From NCBI GenBank assembly GCA_900110975.1, contig FOFK01000007.1, positions 91,042-155,041 on the forward strand: DNA of 64,000 nucleotides, in the 5' to 3' direction. The notes below the pieces were generated by a model. It made no database searches. It saw nothing but the letters and a program-made list of their open reading frames with translations, and was not told where the DNA came from. The stretch's first letter is position 1. Each line of letters begins with the position of its first letter. The translations under genes were made by a program, and so were the position numbers. Positions 39,489-48,034 of this stretch are shown here, piece after piece. Source of the DNA: Lachnospiraceae bacterium RM5 (GTDB lineage: Bacteria > Bacillota > Clostridia > Lachnospirales > Lachnospiraceae).

Positions 39489-40460
39489 ATGAAAAGTAAA
39501 TTTAGTGAAAAAATAATTTTATTTATTTTGATTTTAATCTCTCTTCTTGTTGTAATTACGATATTTGCCGTAAAAAGAGGAGAGAAGAAAATCGGTGGGG
39601 AAAATAAGGAAATGTCTGCAACAAAAAGTGAAAATAAAAAAAATACTTTAGCAGCAGATAAGGGGAATGTAAGCAGTGATGAAAGTGATGAAAGTGTTGA
39701 AAGTAGGAGTGAGACGGAAGAAGTAACAACAGTTGTGGATGCTACAGAAAATATTGAAGAAAATATTGAAGAAAATATAGATGGAAATATTGATGGAAAT
39801 GTAGAAACACTAACTTCTGATGCGAATGTTAGTGGAAAAGTTGTTGTTATAGATGCAGGTCATCAAAGATATGGCAATTCTGAAAAAGAACCCATAGGAC
39901 CTGGATCATCAGAAATGAAGGCAAAAGTTACATCAGGAACAAGCGGTGTGGCGACAGGTCTTGCAGAATATGAGCTTAATCTTACTCTTTCATTAAAGTT
40001 AAAAGAGCAGCTTATAAGCAGGGGATACAATGTAATAATGATAAGGGAAACAAATGATGTAGATATCAGTAATTCCGAAAGAGCGACTATTGCAAACAAT
40101 GCAAATGCTGATGCGTTTATTAGAATTCATGCAAATGGCTCAGAGAATTCTTCGAAAAGTGGCGTCATGACGATTTGTCAGACATCTTCAAATCCTTATA
40201 ATTCGGATATGTATGAAAAAAGCAGAAGATTATCTGATAATGTTTTGGATGGAATCGTTGGTGCAACGGGTTGCGTAAGGGAGTATGTCTGGGAAACAGA
40301 TACCATGAGTGGAATTAACTGGTGCAGGGTTCCGGTTACGATTGTTGAAGTTGGTTATATGAGTAATCCAAGTGAGGATAGCCTTCTTGCGACTGATGAT
40401 TATCAGAATAAAATTGTAAGTGGAATAGCAAATGGAATAGATAAGTATTTTGAGAATTAA
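39489..40460 (+). CDS. Membrane-anchored N-acetylmuramoyl-L-alanine amidase (Amidase_3)
   Basis: A 323-residue protein with an N-terminal membrane segment (about 7-25), an acidic linker with in-frame repeats ([15 protein letters not shown]), and an Amidase_3 catalytic domain: VVVIDAGHQ (zinc His), the Glu in [17 protein letters not shown] (zinc His) and [12 protein letters not shown] (catalytic Glu). It should cleave the lactyl-amide bond of peptidoglycan. No Shine-Dalgarno sequence is seen before the ATG, unlike its neighbours, so translation may be weak or coupled. Confidence 0.88.
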   Translation: MKSKFSEKIILFILILISLLVVITIFAVKRGEKKIGGENKEMSATKSENKKNTLAADKGNVSSDESDESVESRSETEEVTTVVDATENIEENIEENIDGNIDGNVETLTSDANVSGKVVVIDAGHQRYGNSEKEPIGPGSSEMKAKVTSGTSGVATGLAEYELNLTLSLKLKEQLISRGYNVIMIRETNDVDISNSERATIANNANADAFIRIHANGSENSSKSGVMTICQTSSNPYNSDMYEKSRRLSDNVLDGIVGATGCVREYVWETDTMSGINWCRVPVTIVEVGYMSNPSEDSLLATDDYQNKIVSGIANGIDKYFEN

Positions 40461-40463
40461 AAA

Positions 40464-40497
40464 AAGTGAGTAGCGGGTTGGGTTGGGCTACTCACTT
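40464..40497 (+). terminator. Hairpin after the amidase gene
   Basis: AAGTGAGTAGC (40464-40474) pairs with GCTACTCACTT (40487-40497) around a G/T-rich loop. A T-run is absent, so termination may depend on the palindrome that follows at 40508-40532. Confidence 0.6.
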
Positions 40498-40507
40498 ATA
40501 AAATCAC

Positions 40508-40532
40508 TTCGTAGATTAAAATAATCTACGAA
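40508..40532. repeat. 25-bp inverted repeat, left copy, flanking the recombinase gene
   Basis: TTCGTAGATTAAAATAATCT plus ACGAA. It is itself palindromic. The reverse complement of the copy at 41865-41889 matches it at 24 of 25 positions. Confidence 0.9.
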
Positions 40533-40724
40533 ACAATTTTTCATAATAAAATAAACAAATATATATTTGGTATAATCTTTTCTTCTTGAAATGTATTATA
40601 CTACTATTGTGAAAATTTTACAACAAAAATTTTATTAAAAAAATTTTTTTAGTGAAATTTCACATATAAAACATTAAGAAAAATTCATTTGTGGTCAAAT
40701 AAGTGGTCAGCAGGAGGACAGCGT

Positions 40725-41831
40725 ATGGGAAGACATGGAGAAGGGATCAGAAAAAGAAAAGACGGCAGATGGGAAGGCCGAGTACCAATAATTAATAAAG
40801 ATGGCAATAGGGGATATAAATATTTATATGCATATAGTTATGAGGATGTTAAAGAGAAAATAAGGATATTTAATATTAGTATTTTAAACGGATGTTCAAA
40901 TACTAATAAAGTCGAGCAGGAAGCTAATGACTGGCTTAATATCATTAAGAAAACAAGAAAACTCTCCACCTATCAAAAGTATGAAAATATTTATTATAAT
41001 CATATTCATAAGTACATCGGGCATATTAAGGTTTGTGAATTGACAGAGAATGATTATAAAGAAATAATTATGCGGGAATATTTATCTAAAAAAGATGGGC
41101 ATTTAGCAAAGAATACAGTTAATAGTATTAAATCTGTTCTAACTCATATTGTTTTATACTGCAATAAAAATCTGGATGTTAGCTGTATAAAAAAGGATTT
41201 TTCAGATATTAAATATGATGCAAAGAAAGTTTCTGTTTTTAGTATTGATGAACAAAAGAAACTGCTTAATTATTTAACTAAAGATATTGATAATTATAAA
41301 TTAGGAATTTTAATTTGCTTCTTTTCAGGTTTAAGACTTAGCGAATTATGTGCTTTAGAAACCAAAAATATTGATATCAAAAAGAAACTTATCTATGTTA
41401 GAGCATCTGTGTTTAGAGGGAAAACAGATAATAATACCACTAAACTTCTTATTCACTCTCCAAAAAGTGAGAGTTCTATTCGAAATATACCAATTTTTAG
41501 TTTATTAAATATATACTTATCAGAGGCAACTTTTGATAAAAAATATGTGTTAAATGGAGATTTGCCAGCAGAACCAAGGACAATGCAGAATAAATTTAAA
41601 AAATTTCAAGAAGAGGCTGGTATTAAACCTAGAAATTTTCATACACTCAGGCATACATTTGCTACAAATTGTATTAATTCAGGCATGAGCACTAAATGTT
41701 TAAGCGAAATATTAGGTCATTCAGGTGTTTCCGTAACATTAAATAAATATGTTCATATTTCTGACGAGAAGAAAATAATTGAACTTAATGACTGTATGTC
41801 TGATTTGGTCAATTTTCAGGTCGCTTATTAA
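40725..41831 (+). CDS. Phage/ICE-type tyrosine recombinase (integrase)
   Basis: A 368-residue integrase. The N terminus (GIRKRKDGRWEGRVP) is an AP2-like arm-binding domain; a SAM-like core-binding domain spans about 55-150. The catalytic domain has the Arg in FSGLRLSELCAL, HTLRHTFATNC (His-x-x-Arg), LGHSG and the Tyr in LNKYVHIS, so it looks active. The start 40725 has AGGAGG at 40712-40717. No excisionase, relaxase or phage gene is nearby. GTGGTCA is repeated at 40691 and 40703, just upstream. Confidence 0.92.
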   Translation: MGRHGEGIRKRKDGRWEGRVPIINKDGNRGYKYLYAYSYEDVKEKIRIFNISILNGCSNTNKVEQEANDWLNIIKKTRKLSTYQKYENIYYNHIHKYIGHIKVCELTENDYKEIIMREYLSKKDGHLAKNTVNSIKSVLTHIVLYCNKNLDVSCIKKDFSDIKYDAKKVSVFSIDEQKKLLNYLTKDIDNYKLGILICFFSGLRLSELCALETKNIDIKKKLIYVRASVFRGKTDNNTTKLLIHSPKSESSIRNIPIFSLLNIYLSEATFDKKYVLNGDLPAEPRTMQNKFKKFQEEAGIKPRNFHTLRHTFATNCINSGMSTKCLSEILGHSGVSVTLNKYVHISDEKKIIELNDCMSDLVNFQVAY

Positions 41832-41864
41832 AAGTTTATGTTAAAATAAAGAAAATATATAAAA

Positions 41865-41897
41865 TTCGTAGATTATTTTAATCTGCGAATTTTTTTG
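41865..41897 (+). terminator. Terminator of the recombinase gene; right copy of the 25-bp inverted repeat
   Basis: TTCGTAGATTATTTTAATCT plus GCGAA (41865-41889) folds as a stem-loop and is followed by TTTTTTT. Its sequence is the near-perfect inverted counterpart of 40508-40532. Confidence 0.85.
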
Positions 41898-42148
41898 TGG
41901 TTTTAAAGAGTCTTTTTCTTTTTTATTTTTTGGGTTAAACCTTGTTGATTATATGAAATTTTAGATAAAAAATCAATGGGATTATAAATAAATAAAAAAA
42001 ATATGTCGATTAATACGAAATAGATGTCGATTTCACAACTCATTTACACAAAAAGTTGAAATAGATATATAATGTAATTACGTATTATAGACTATCGATT
42101 TTAGCTGTTTTGTGGAAAGTAAAAATAATATATAAGTGAATGTTGTAG

Positions 42149-42207
42149 CAAAAATACCTTTTTTCTTATGGATAATATAAGAGAGAGGGTATTTTTGTTT
42201 TGTTTTT
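42149..42207 (+). terminator. Terminator-like hairpin between recombinase and Rpn genes
   Basis: CAAAAATACC (42149-42158) pairs with GGTATTTTTG (42188-42197), with an inner CTTAT/ATAAG stem, followed by TTTTGTTTTT. No gene ending just upstream is visible; the rest of 41898-42231 is A+T-rich with no gene seen. Confidence 0.6.
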
Positions 42208-42231
42208 AAAATAAGAGTAACAAATTAAATA

Positions 42232-42260
42232 TTGACATATAAAAATATTTATAATAAAAT
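42232..42260 (+). promoter_or_regulatory. Promoter of the Rpn-family gene
   Basis: TTGACA (42232-42237), a 17-bp spacer and TAAAAT (42255-42260), about 125 nt upstream of the start codon. Confidence 0.7.
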
Positions 42261-42386
42261 ATAAAAATAATATGAATGAACCAAAAACATAAAAATGGTT
42301 AAAATTATTGAAGAAAAATTATTGAGATATAAATAATAAGATAAATAAGAGTATAAAAAATTGAAAACGGAGGTCTATTCAGGGGT

Positions 42387-43394
42387 ATGGATAAATTTAT
42401 AGAAACGCTTTCTATTGCCAAGGGGAAGGAAATGTATGATGGCAATATAAAACGAATTTTAAGTGAAAAGCAGATTCTTGCAAGGATTTTAAAGGAAACA
42501 GTTGAAGAAGTTAAAAACTTGGATTATGATGAGATTATAGCCTGCATTGGTAGTGAAATTCTTATAGGTAAGGTAGGTGTTGAGAATAGTAATAGTTCTT
42601 TTAGTACTTTTGGAGAAATTGAGACCTTGTCCGAAGAAGATTATCTTATAAATGAAGGAAAAATAACGTATGATATCAGATTTGATTTGTATCTGATGAA
42701 TTCTGGAATTATAGATAAGGAGCGTAAGGAGCGAATTAAGCTACTTATAAACATTGAAGCTCAAAAGGAATTTAATCCGGGATATGATCTTGTACCAAGA
42801 GGAATATTTTATTGTGCCAGAATGATATCATCGCAGCTTGGAAAAGAGATAAAGAATAGCAATTATGATGATGTGTGCAAGGTATATAGTATCTGGATAT
42901 GTATGGAAACACCTAAAGATGTTGAAAATACGGTGTTTTCGTATGAACTTAATGAAAAAATGCTTTATGGTGAAAAACATAAAAATTTCAGAAGTGATTT
43001 ATTAACACTTGTAATGGTGTGTCTTCCAAGAAAAATTAATGAGGAGCATACATTGCAAAATATGCTGAGAGTGCTTCTTGATAGCGATATATCAGTTGAG
43101 TCAAAAGAGGACATCTTATCGAAAGAGTATGGAATAAAAATGGATGACAATATGAAGGAGGAGGCAAGATATATGTGTAATTTAAGTGATTTAGTGGAAG
43201 AACGTGGAATCAGAAAAGGAATGGAGCAGGGAATACAACAAGGAATGGAGCAAGGACTTTCTCAAGGAATCGCTCAAGGGAAACAAATCCAACTTATAGA
43301 ATTATATAAAGCAGGATTAATAGATAAAGAAAAGACACTTGAATTATTAGGTGTAGCAGAAGATGAATTTGAGGAAATGATAATGGGAATATAA
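42387..43394 (+). CDS. Rpn-type PD-(D/E)XK nuclease family protein
   Basis: A 335-residue protein of the Rpn/PD-(D/E)XK transposase-like nuclease family common in Lachnospiraceae. ITYDIRFDLYLMN and LLINIEAQKEF place the Asp, Glu and Gln/Lys of the nuclease core near 95-130. The tail has the GMEQGIQQGMEQGLSQGIAQG repeat (21 residues near 275-297), usual for this family, followed by a short helical end. Rpn proteins promote RecA-independent recombination in Escherichia coli; the role here is unknown. ACGGAGGTC lies upstream of the ATG. Confidence 0.75.
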   Translation: MDKFIETLSIAKGKEMYDGNIKRILSEKQILARILKETVEEVKNLDYDEIIACIGSEILIGKVGVENSNSSFSTFGEIETLSEEDYLINEGKITYDIRFDLYLMNSGIIDKERKERIKLLINIEAQKEFNPGYDLVPRGIFYCARMISSQLGKEIKNSNYDDVCKVYSIWICMETPKDVENTVFSYELNEKMLYGEKHKNFRSDLLTLVMVCLPRKINEEHTLQNMLRVLLDSDISVESKEDILSKEYGIKMDDNMKEEARYMCNLSDLVEERGIRKGMEQGIQQGMEQGLSQGIAQGKQIQLIELYKAGLIDKEKTLELLGVAEDEFEEMIMGI

Positions 43395-43506
43395 AAATAT
43401 ATAAAATAACGAACAAAAATATATACGAACAAAAATATATACAAACAAAAATAAGCAAATTACTGGCCGAGGTTTAAAACCATCACGCTAATAATTTGCT
43501 TTTTAT

Positions 43507-43625
43507 GTAGAAAATCGCAATGTGGTTGTAGAAAGTCACAATGTGGTTGTCGGAAATCATAATTGGTTGTCGGAAATCACAATGTGGTTGGCGAAAAATA
43601 CGGTATAGCTGTCGAAAAGATAATA
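43507..43625. repeat. Degenerate 21-bp tandem repeat
   Basis: About five units of the pattern GTGGTTGTAGAAAGTCACAAT (first 20 bases shown by GTGGTTGTCGGAAATCACAA as the variant) follow the Rpn gene, decaying towards the right end. Confidence 0.8.
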
Positions 43626-43661
43626 GGTAAATAAAATTAGCATAAAAACACATACAATCCA

Positions 43662-43690
43662 TTGACAACAGTAAAATTATAAGGTAAACT
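43662..43690 (+). promoter_or_regulatory. Likely promoter of the polysaccharide cluster
   Basis: TTGACA (43662-43667), a 17-bp spacer and TAAACT (43685-43690). It is the best promoter between the Rpn gene and the first cluster gene, and would give an untranslated leader of about 550 nt. Confidence 0.65.
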
Positions 43691-43877
43691 TGTCTAGTTG
43701 AAAGCGTAATGAAAACGAGAGAAATATCTCTGATTTTAACGGTTTCAAATGATTTTAGGTGATTTTAAATGGGTTGGATGGAAGTCTAGGACACATGCAA
43801 TCGTTTAAATGATATAAGATTTTGTTTAATCGAAGTTTTGAGAATTTACAGAGAAAGAGAAACAAGTATATTGTTCT

Positions 43878-44045
43878 TGACGAGTGAGTGGTATCATTCT
43901 TGACGAGTGATACACCATTCAAATTGAGTGAGTGGCATCATTCTTGACGAGTGATACACCATTCTAATTAAGTGAATGACATCATTCTAATCGAGCGAAT
44001 AACAGTATTCAACAGTATTCTAATCGAAAGAATGACAACATTCTT
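43878..44045. repeat. Degenerate 22-bp (44-bp higher-order) tandem repeat in the leader
   Basis: Units resemble GAGTGAnnnnCATTCTnnTC. ATTCTTGACGAGTGATACAC occurs at 43896 and again at 43940 (44-bp period), and more diverged units run to about 44045. No reading frame is evident. Confidence 0.8.
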
Positions 44046-44149
44046 GTAAAACGAACAATAGCATTCCTAGTAATCTGGTACTCTAGTAATTTTAAAAACC
44101 TTTGAGTGGCGAAGCCTGCCTAAAAAACAACAAAATCACTAAAGCTATG

Positions 44150-44215
44150 ACTGGCACAACATAATACAACATAACACAACATAACACAAAACAAAACAAT
44201 ACAATAAATCAAAAA
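44150..44215. repeat. 10-bp A/C-rich tandem repeat
   Basis: ACAACATAAC-type units repeat directly upstream of the first polysaccharide gene; the RNA would be unstructured and G-poor. Confidence 0.75.
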
Positions 44216-44250
44216 CATAACAACAAAACCTAAATAAGGGGACAATAAAA

Positions 44251-46332
44251 TTGGGAAAGAAATACAAAATACAAATAACCAAATCCATGGTAGTGGATTT
44301 TTTATTTGTATTATATGATATATTCGCGATAGCATCGGCATATTTTCTTGCATTGTGGTTTAGATTTGATGGAAGATATTCATTAATACCAAAGAACTAC
44401 TTAAAGGCATACGTAAGATTTTTACCTTACTATGCCTTTTTTTGTGTGATTGTATTTTATAGCCTGGGGCTCTATAGAAGCATATGGAAGTATGCATCAG
44501 CCTTAGAAGTTGTAAGGTCGATGATTGCGGCTTTAGTAACCGGCGGCTTCCACATGGCCTTCATCACGGCTGTGTATTCAAGAATGCCAATATCCTACTA
44601 TTTCTTCGGCGCAATATTCCAGTTCATATTAATAACTGGAATAAGATTTTTTGGTCGATTTATAATTGTATTAAAGCGAATAGTAAATAAAATCGATGAT
44701 GATGCCAAGAGAGTAATGATAGTCGGCGCCGGTGAAGCCGGAAGAACGATTATCAAGGAGATAAAAGGCTCTGAGTATTTAAATGAAATACCGGTCTGCG
44801 TAATTGATGCAGATAAGGGAAAATGGAAAAAGAGCATAGAAGGTGTGCCTGTAGTCGGTGACAGGGAAAAAATCCTTGTAAGTGCCGAAGAATATAAGGT
44901 AGATAAAATTTATTATGCAATACCTTCATCAGATAAGCAGACACAAAGAGATATACTAAATATCTGTAATGAGACGGGATGCGAATTAAAAACACTTCCC
45001 GGAATATATCAGCTTGCAAATGGCGAAGTAGATATAAAACAAATGAAAGACGTTGCCATAGAAGATTTACTTGGAAGAGAACAGGTAAATGTAGATATGG
45101 ATGAAATATATGACCAGCTTGGTGGTAAGGTTGTTCTTGTTACAGGTGGCGGCGGTTCAATAGGAAGCGAGATAGCACTTCAGGTTGCAAGACACAATCC
45201 AAAGGTGCTTATTGTATTTGATATTTATGAAAATAACGCATATGCCATCCAGCATAAGATTTTAAATGAAGTTCCGGATTGCAATCTTGAAGTTCTTATA
45301 GGATCTGTAAGGGATAGCAGACGCGTAAACGATATATTCAAAAGATTCAGACCAGACATTGTTTATCATGCAGCAGCACATAAGCACGTTCCACTCATGG
45401 AAGACAGCCCATGCGAAGCTGTAAAAAATAATGTAATAGGAACATACAAAGTAGCATATGCAGCTATGATGTATGGAACAAAAAGATTTGTTCTTATCAG
45501 TACAGATAAAGCCGTAAACCCAACAAATATCATGGGTGCAACAAAGAGACTTTGCGAACTTGTCATACAATCTTTTGATAAGATGATAAAAAATCACAAA
45601 GAATCTATGCTTCCGGTATTGCATGTTCACGAAGAAGATGAAGACGGAAGTATGTATCCTTTAGCAAAAGGTGTTAAAAGAGTAGATGAAAACAACAATC
45701 AGATATTTATGATACCAGGCAAAGACGATAAAGGATATACAGAGGCACGCACAGAGTACATTGCCGTCAGATTTGGAAATGTACTTGGTAGTAACGGAAG
45801 CGTCATACCATTATTTAAAGAACAGATAAAAAATGGTGGACCTGTAACAGTTACACATCCTGACATAATAAGATATTTTATGACAATACCTGAGGCTGCA
45901 AGCCTTGTATTGCAGGCAGGGGCATATGCAACCGGTGGAGAAATATTCGTACTTGATATGGGTGACCCGGTTAAAATAGTAGACCTTGCAAAAAATCTTA
46001 TCAGACTTTCAGGAATGGTGCCTGACAAAGACATAAAGATAGAATATACAGGACTTCGACCTGGTGAAAAATTATATGAAGAAAAGCTTATGGATGAAGA
46101 AGGTCTGACAAAGACTAAAAATAAACTGATTCATATAGGAAAACCGGTAGAATTTGATGAAACAGCATTCTTAAGTAAATTAAATGGCCTTATGGAAGTT
46201 TCTTACCAGAATTCAGAAGCGATAAGACTTATGGTAGAGGAACTTGTGGATACATTCCATCCAAGCGAGCCACTTAGTGATGAACAGAAGAAAAAATATG
46301 CTGATGAGATTGCTGGGATATTGGCTTGTTAG
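44251..46332 (+). CDS. UDP-GlcNAc 4,6-dehydratase-like membrane protein (PglF/WbpM/CapD family)
   Basis: A 693-residue protein with four N-terminal membrane segments, a first Rossmann-like domain (VGAGEAGRTII near 155) and a catalytic SDR domain (VTGGGGSIGSEIAL near 300; STDKAVNPTNIMGATKR holds the active-site region). The family makes UDP-4-keto-6-deoxy-GlcNAc-type sugars. An insertion of about 50 residues (about 450-500) separates MIKNHK from VRFGNVLGS, longer than usual. The start is TTG 44251 after AAGGGG. It opens a cluster in the pglF-pglE-(pglD)-pglC arrangement. Confidence 0.9.
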   Translation: MGKKYKIQITKSMVVDFLFVLYDIFAIASAYFLALWFRFDGRYSLIPKNYLKAYVRFLPYYAFFCVIVFYSLGLYRSIWKYASALEVVRSMIAALVTGGFHMAFITAVYSRMPISYYFFGAIFQFILITGIRFFGRFIIVLKRIVNKIDDDAKRVMIVGAGEAGRTIIKEIKGSEYLNEIPVCVIDADKGKWKKSIEGVPVVGDREKILVSAEEYKVDKIYYAIPSSDKQTQRDILNICNETGCELKTLPGIYQLANGEVDIKQMKDVAIEDLLGREQVNVDMDEIYDQLGGKVVLVTGGGGSIGSEIALQVARHNPKVLIVFDIYENNAYAIQHKILNEVPDCNLEVLIGSVRDSRRVNDIFKRFRPDIVYHAAAHKHVPLMEDSPCEAVKNNVIGTYKVAYAAMMYGTKRFVLISTDKAVNPTNIMGATKRLCELVIQSFDKMIKNHKESMLPVLHVHEEDEDGSMYPLAKGVKRVDENNNQIFMIPGKDDKGYTEARTEYIAVRFGNVLGSNGSVIPLFKEQIKNGGPVTVTHPDIIRYFMTIPEAASLVLQAGAYATGGEIFVLDMGDPVKIVDLAKNLIRLSGMVPDKDIKIEYTGLRPGEKLYEEKLMDEEGLTKTKNKLIHIGKPVEFDETAFLSKLNGLMEVSYQNSEAIRLMVEELVDTFHPSEPLSDEQKKKYADEIAGILAC

Positions 46333-46405
46333 AATGTGTGTTTTTAGAAAATAAATGGTTTGAAATACAGATCTGTAATAATACAAATTAGAGGATAAAA
46401 TATCA

Positions 46406-47704
46406 ATGAGAGATTTTTTGAATGATCCTAGATTTGAAGGAATAAAGCCTTTTGAGAAGAAAATATGGCTTGCTTCTCCTACAATGCATGGAGAAGAACA
46501 GAAGTGGATTAATGATGCATTTGAGAAAAACTGGATAACAACTGCCGGTGAAAATATTAATGTTATAGAAAAACAGGTTGCTGAAAAGATTGGCAGGAAA
46601 CAAGCTGTTGCGCTTAGTTGTGGAACAGCTGCCCTTCATCTTGCTATAAAGCTTGCTGCAGAAAAGCTTTATGGAATGCCAAAGGTTGGACATGGATCAT
46701 TAGAAGGTAGAAAAGTTTTCTGCTCAGATATGACATTTGATGCAACTCTTAATGGTGTATTGTATGAGAATGGTACACCTGTATTTATTGATACAGAGTA
46801 TTATTCCTGGAATATGGATCCGGTTGCACTTGAAAAAGCTTTTGAAATGTATCCGGATGTAAAGCTTATTGTAGTAGCACATCTTTATGGTTCTCCAGGA
46901 AAGATAGAAGAGATAAGAAAGATAGCTGAAAATCATGGTGCACTTATCATAGAAGATGCAGCAGAAAGTTTTGGAGCAACAGTTAAAGGTGTTCAGACTG
47001 GATGTTTTGGTGATTACAGCATAATATCATTTAATGGAAATAAGATAATTACAGGAAGTTCTGGTGGTATGCTTCTTTGTGATGATGAAGAAGATGCTAA
47101 CAAGATAAGAAAGTGGTCTACCCAGTCGAGAGAAGAAGCACCTTGGTATCAACATGAAGAACTGGGATATAATTACAGAATGAGTAATATTATTGCTGGA
47201 GTAGTTAGAGGTCAGCTTCCATATCTTGAAGAACATATAGCAGATAAGAAAAGAATATATGACAGATATAAAGAAGGTTTAGAGGATTTACCTGTAAAGA
47301 TGAATCCATTTCTTCCTAATACAGAACCTAATTATTGGCTTTCTTGTTTATTAATAGATGAGGATGCTATGTGTGAGACAATAAGGGGAGAGAAGAAAGC
47401 TGTATATAATTCGGAATTTGGCAAGAGCTGTCCGACAGAGATACTTGAAGCTCTTTGTGCATTTAATACAGAAGGGCGTCCAATATGGAAACCTATGCAT
47501 ATGCAACCATTATATAGAATGCATGAGTTTGTGACTTCAGTTGGGAATGGCAGAGCTAGAAGTAATGCATATATAAAGGAAACTGGAATGGTTGATGTAG
47601 GGGCAGATATCTTTGAAAGAGGATTATGTTTGCCGAGTGATAATAAGATGACCGAAGAAGAACAAAATGTGATTATTGGTATTATTCATAGGTGTTTTGA
47701 GTAA
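46406..47704 (+). CDS. DegT/DnrJ-family sugar aminotransferase (PglE/WcfR-like)
   Basis: A 432-residue PLP enzyme. SCGTAALHLAIK binds the cofactor phosphate, EDAAESFGA supplies the Asp, and SFNGNKIITGSSGGM the Schiff-base Lys near 212. With the preceding dehydratase it would give a UDP-4-amino-sugar (bacillosamine precursor or AATGal type; stereochemistry cannot be told). GAGG lies upstream of the ATG at a long spacing. Confidence 0.88.
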   Translation: MRDFLNDPRFEGIKPFEKKIWLASPTMHGEEQKWINDAFEKNWITTAGENINVIEKQVAEKIGRKQAVALSCGTAALHLAIKLAAEKLYGMPKVGHGSLEGRKVFCSDMTFDATLNGVLYENGTPVFIDTEYYSWNMDPVALEKAFEMYPDVKLIVVAHLYGSPGKIEEIRKIAENHGALIIEDAAESFGATVKGVQTGCFGDYSIISFNGNKIITGSSGGMLLCDDEEDANKIRKWSTQSREEAPWYQHEELGYNYRMSNIIAGVVRGQLPYLEEHIADKKRIYDRYKEGLEDLPVKMNPFLPNTEPNYWLSCLLIDEDAMCETIRGEKKAVYNSEFGKSCPTEILEALCAFNTEGRPIWKPMHMQPLYRMHEFVTSVGNGRARSNAYIKETGMVDVGADIFERGLCLPSDNKMTEEEQNVIIGIIHRCFE

Positions 47705-47811
47705 AATCGAGCGGTTGCCAGATTAGTAATTAAAATTTTAGCAAACACAGGGTGAGTGGAAACTGTGTAGAAGATATGGGTGGATACCATATCTTGATAG
47801 GTAACCTGTAG

Positions 47812-47928
47812 AAATTACTTATTATACAAGGAAAGGTAACAGGAGAATATTCAATAGTTGGAGCGGAGACAGTAGTAATTAAAGATATAGATAAATCTGG
47901 AACTTATATAGAGTATCGGCAAATATGA
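47812..47928 (+). pseudogene. Remnant of a hexapeptide-repeat sugar acetyltransferase (PglD/NeuD-like)
   Basis: The translation contains GEYSIVGAETVVIKDIDKSG followed by TYI, the typical last coil of PglD/NeuD left-handed beta-helix acyltransferases, then a stop at 47926-47928. The expected GVPAK ending is replaced, and the upstream frame is closed by a stop at 47809, so only about 38 codons remain. It sits where pglD would be in a pglF-E-D order. The rest of the 330-bp gap (47705-48034) shows no intact gene; a short coding-like stretch IPFFVIRDWRHRR precedes the next start. Confidence 0.7.
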
Positions 47929-48034
47929 AGAGTAAGTTGACGCTAACTCATGAAAAGGGGGACAACCCAGTTATAATAAATGTGATAAAAATCCCTTTTT
48001 TTGTAATTCGAGATTGGCGACATAGGAGGGTGAC

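Noticed and set aside
40725..43394. Complete prophage or integrative conjugative element
   Set aside because: Only an integrase and an Rpn-type gene are present; no structural, replication, relaxase or transfer genes are seen.
43483..43668. Minus-strand frame over the 21-bp repeats
   Set aside because: Its apparent repeats simply reflect the DNA repeat; there is no start signal or family.
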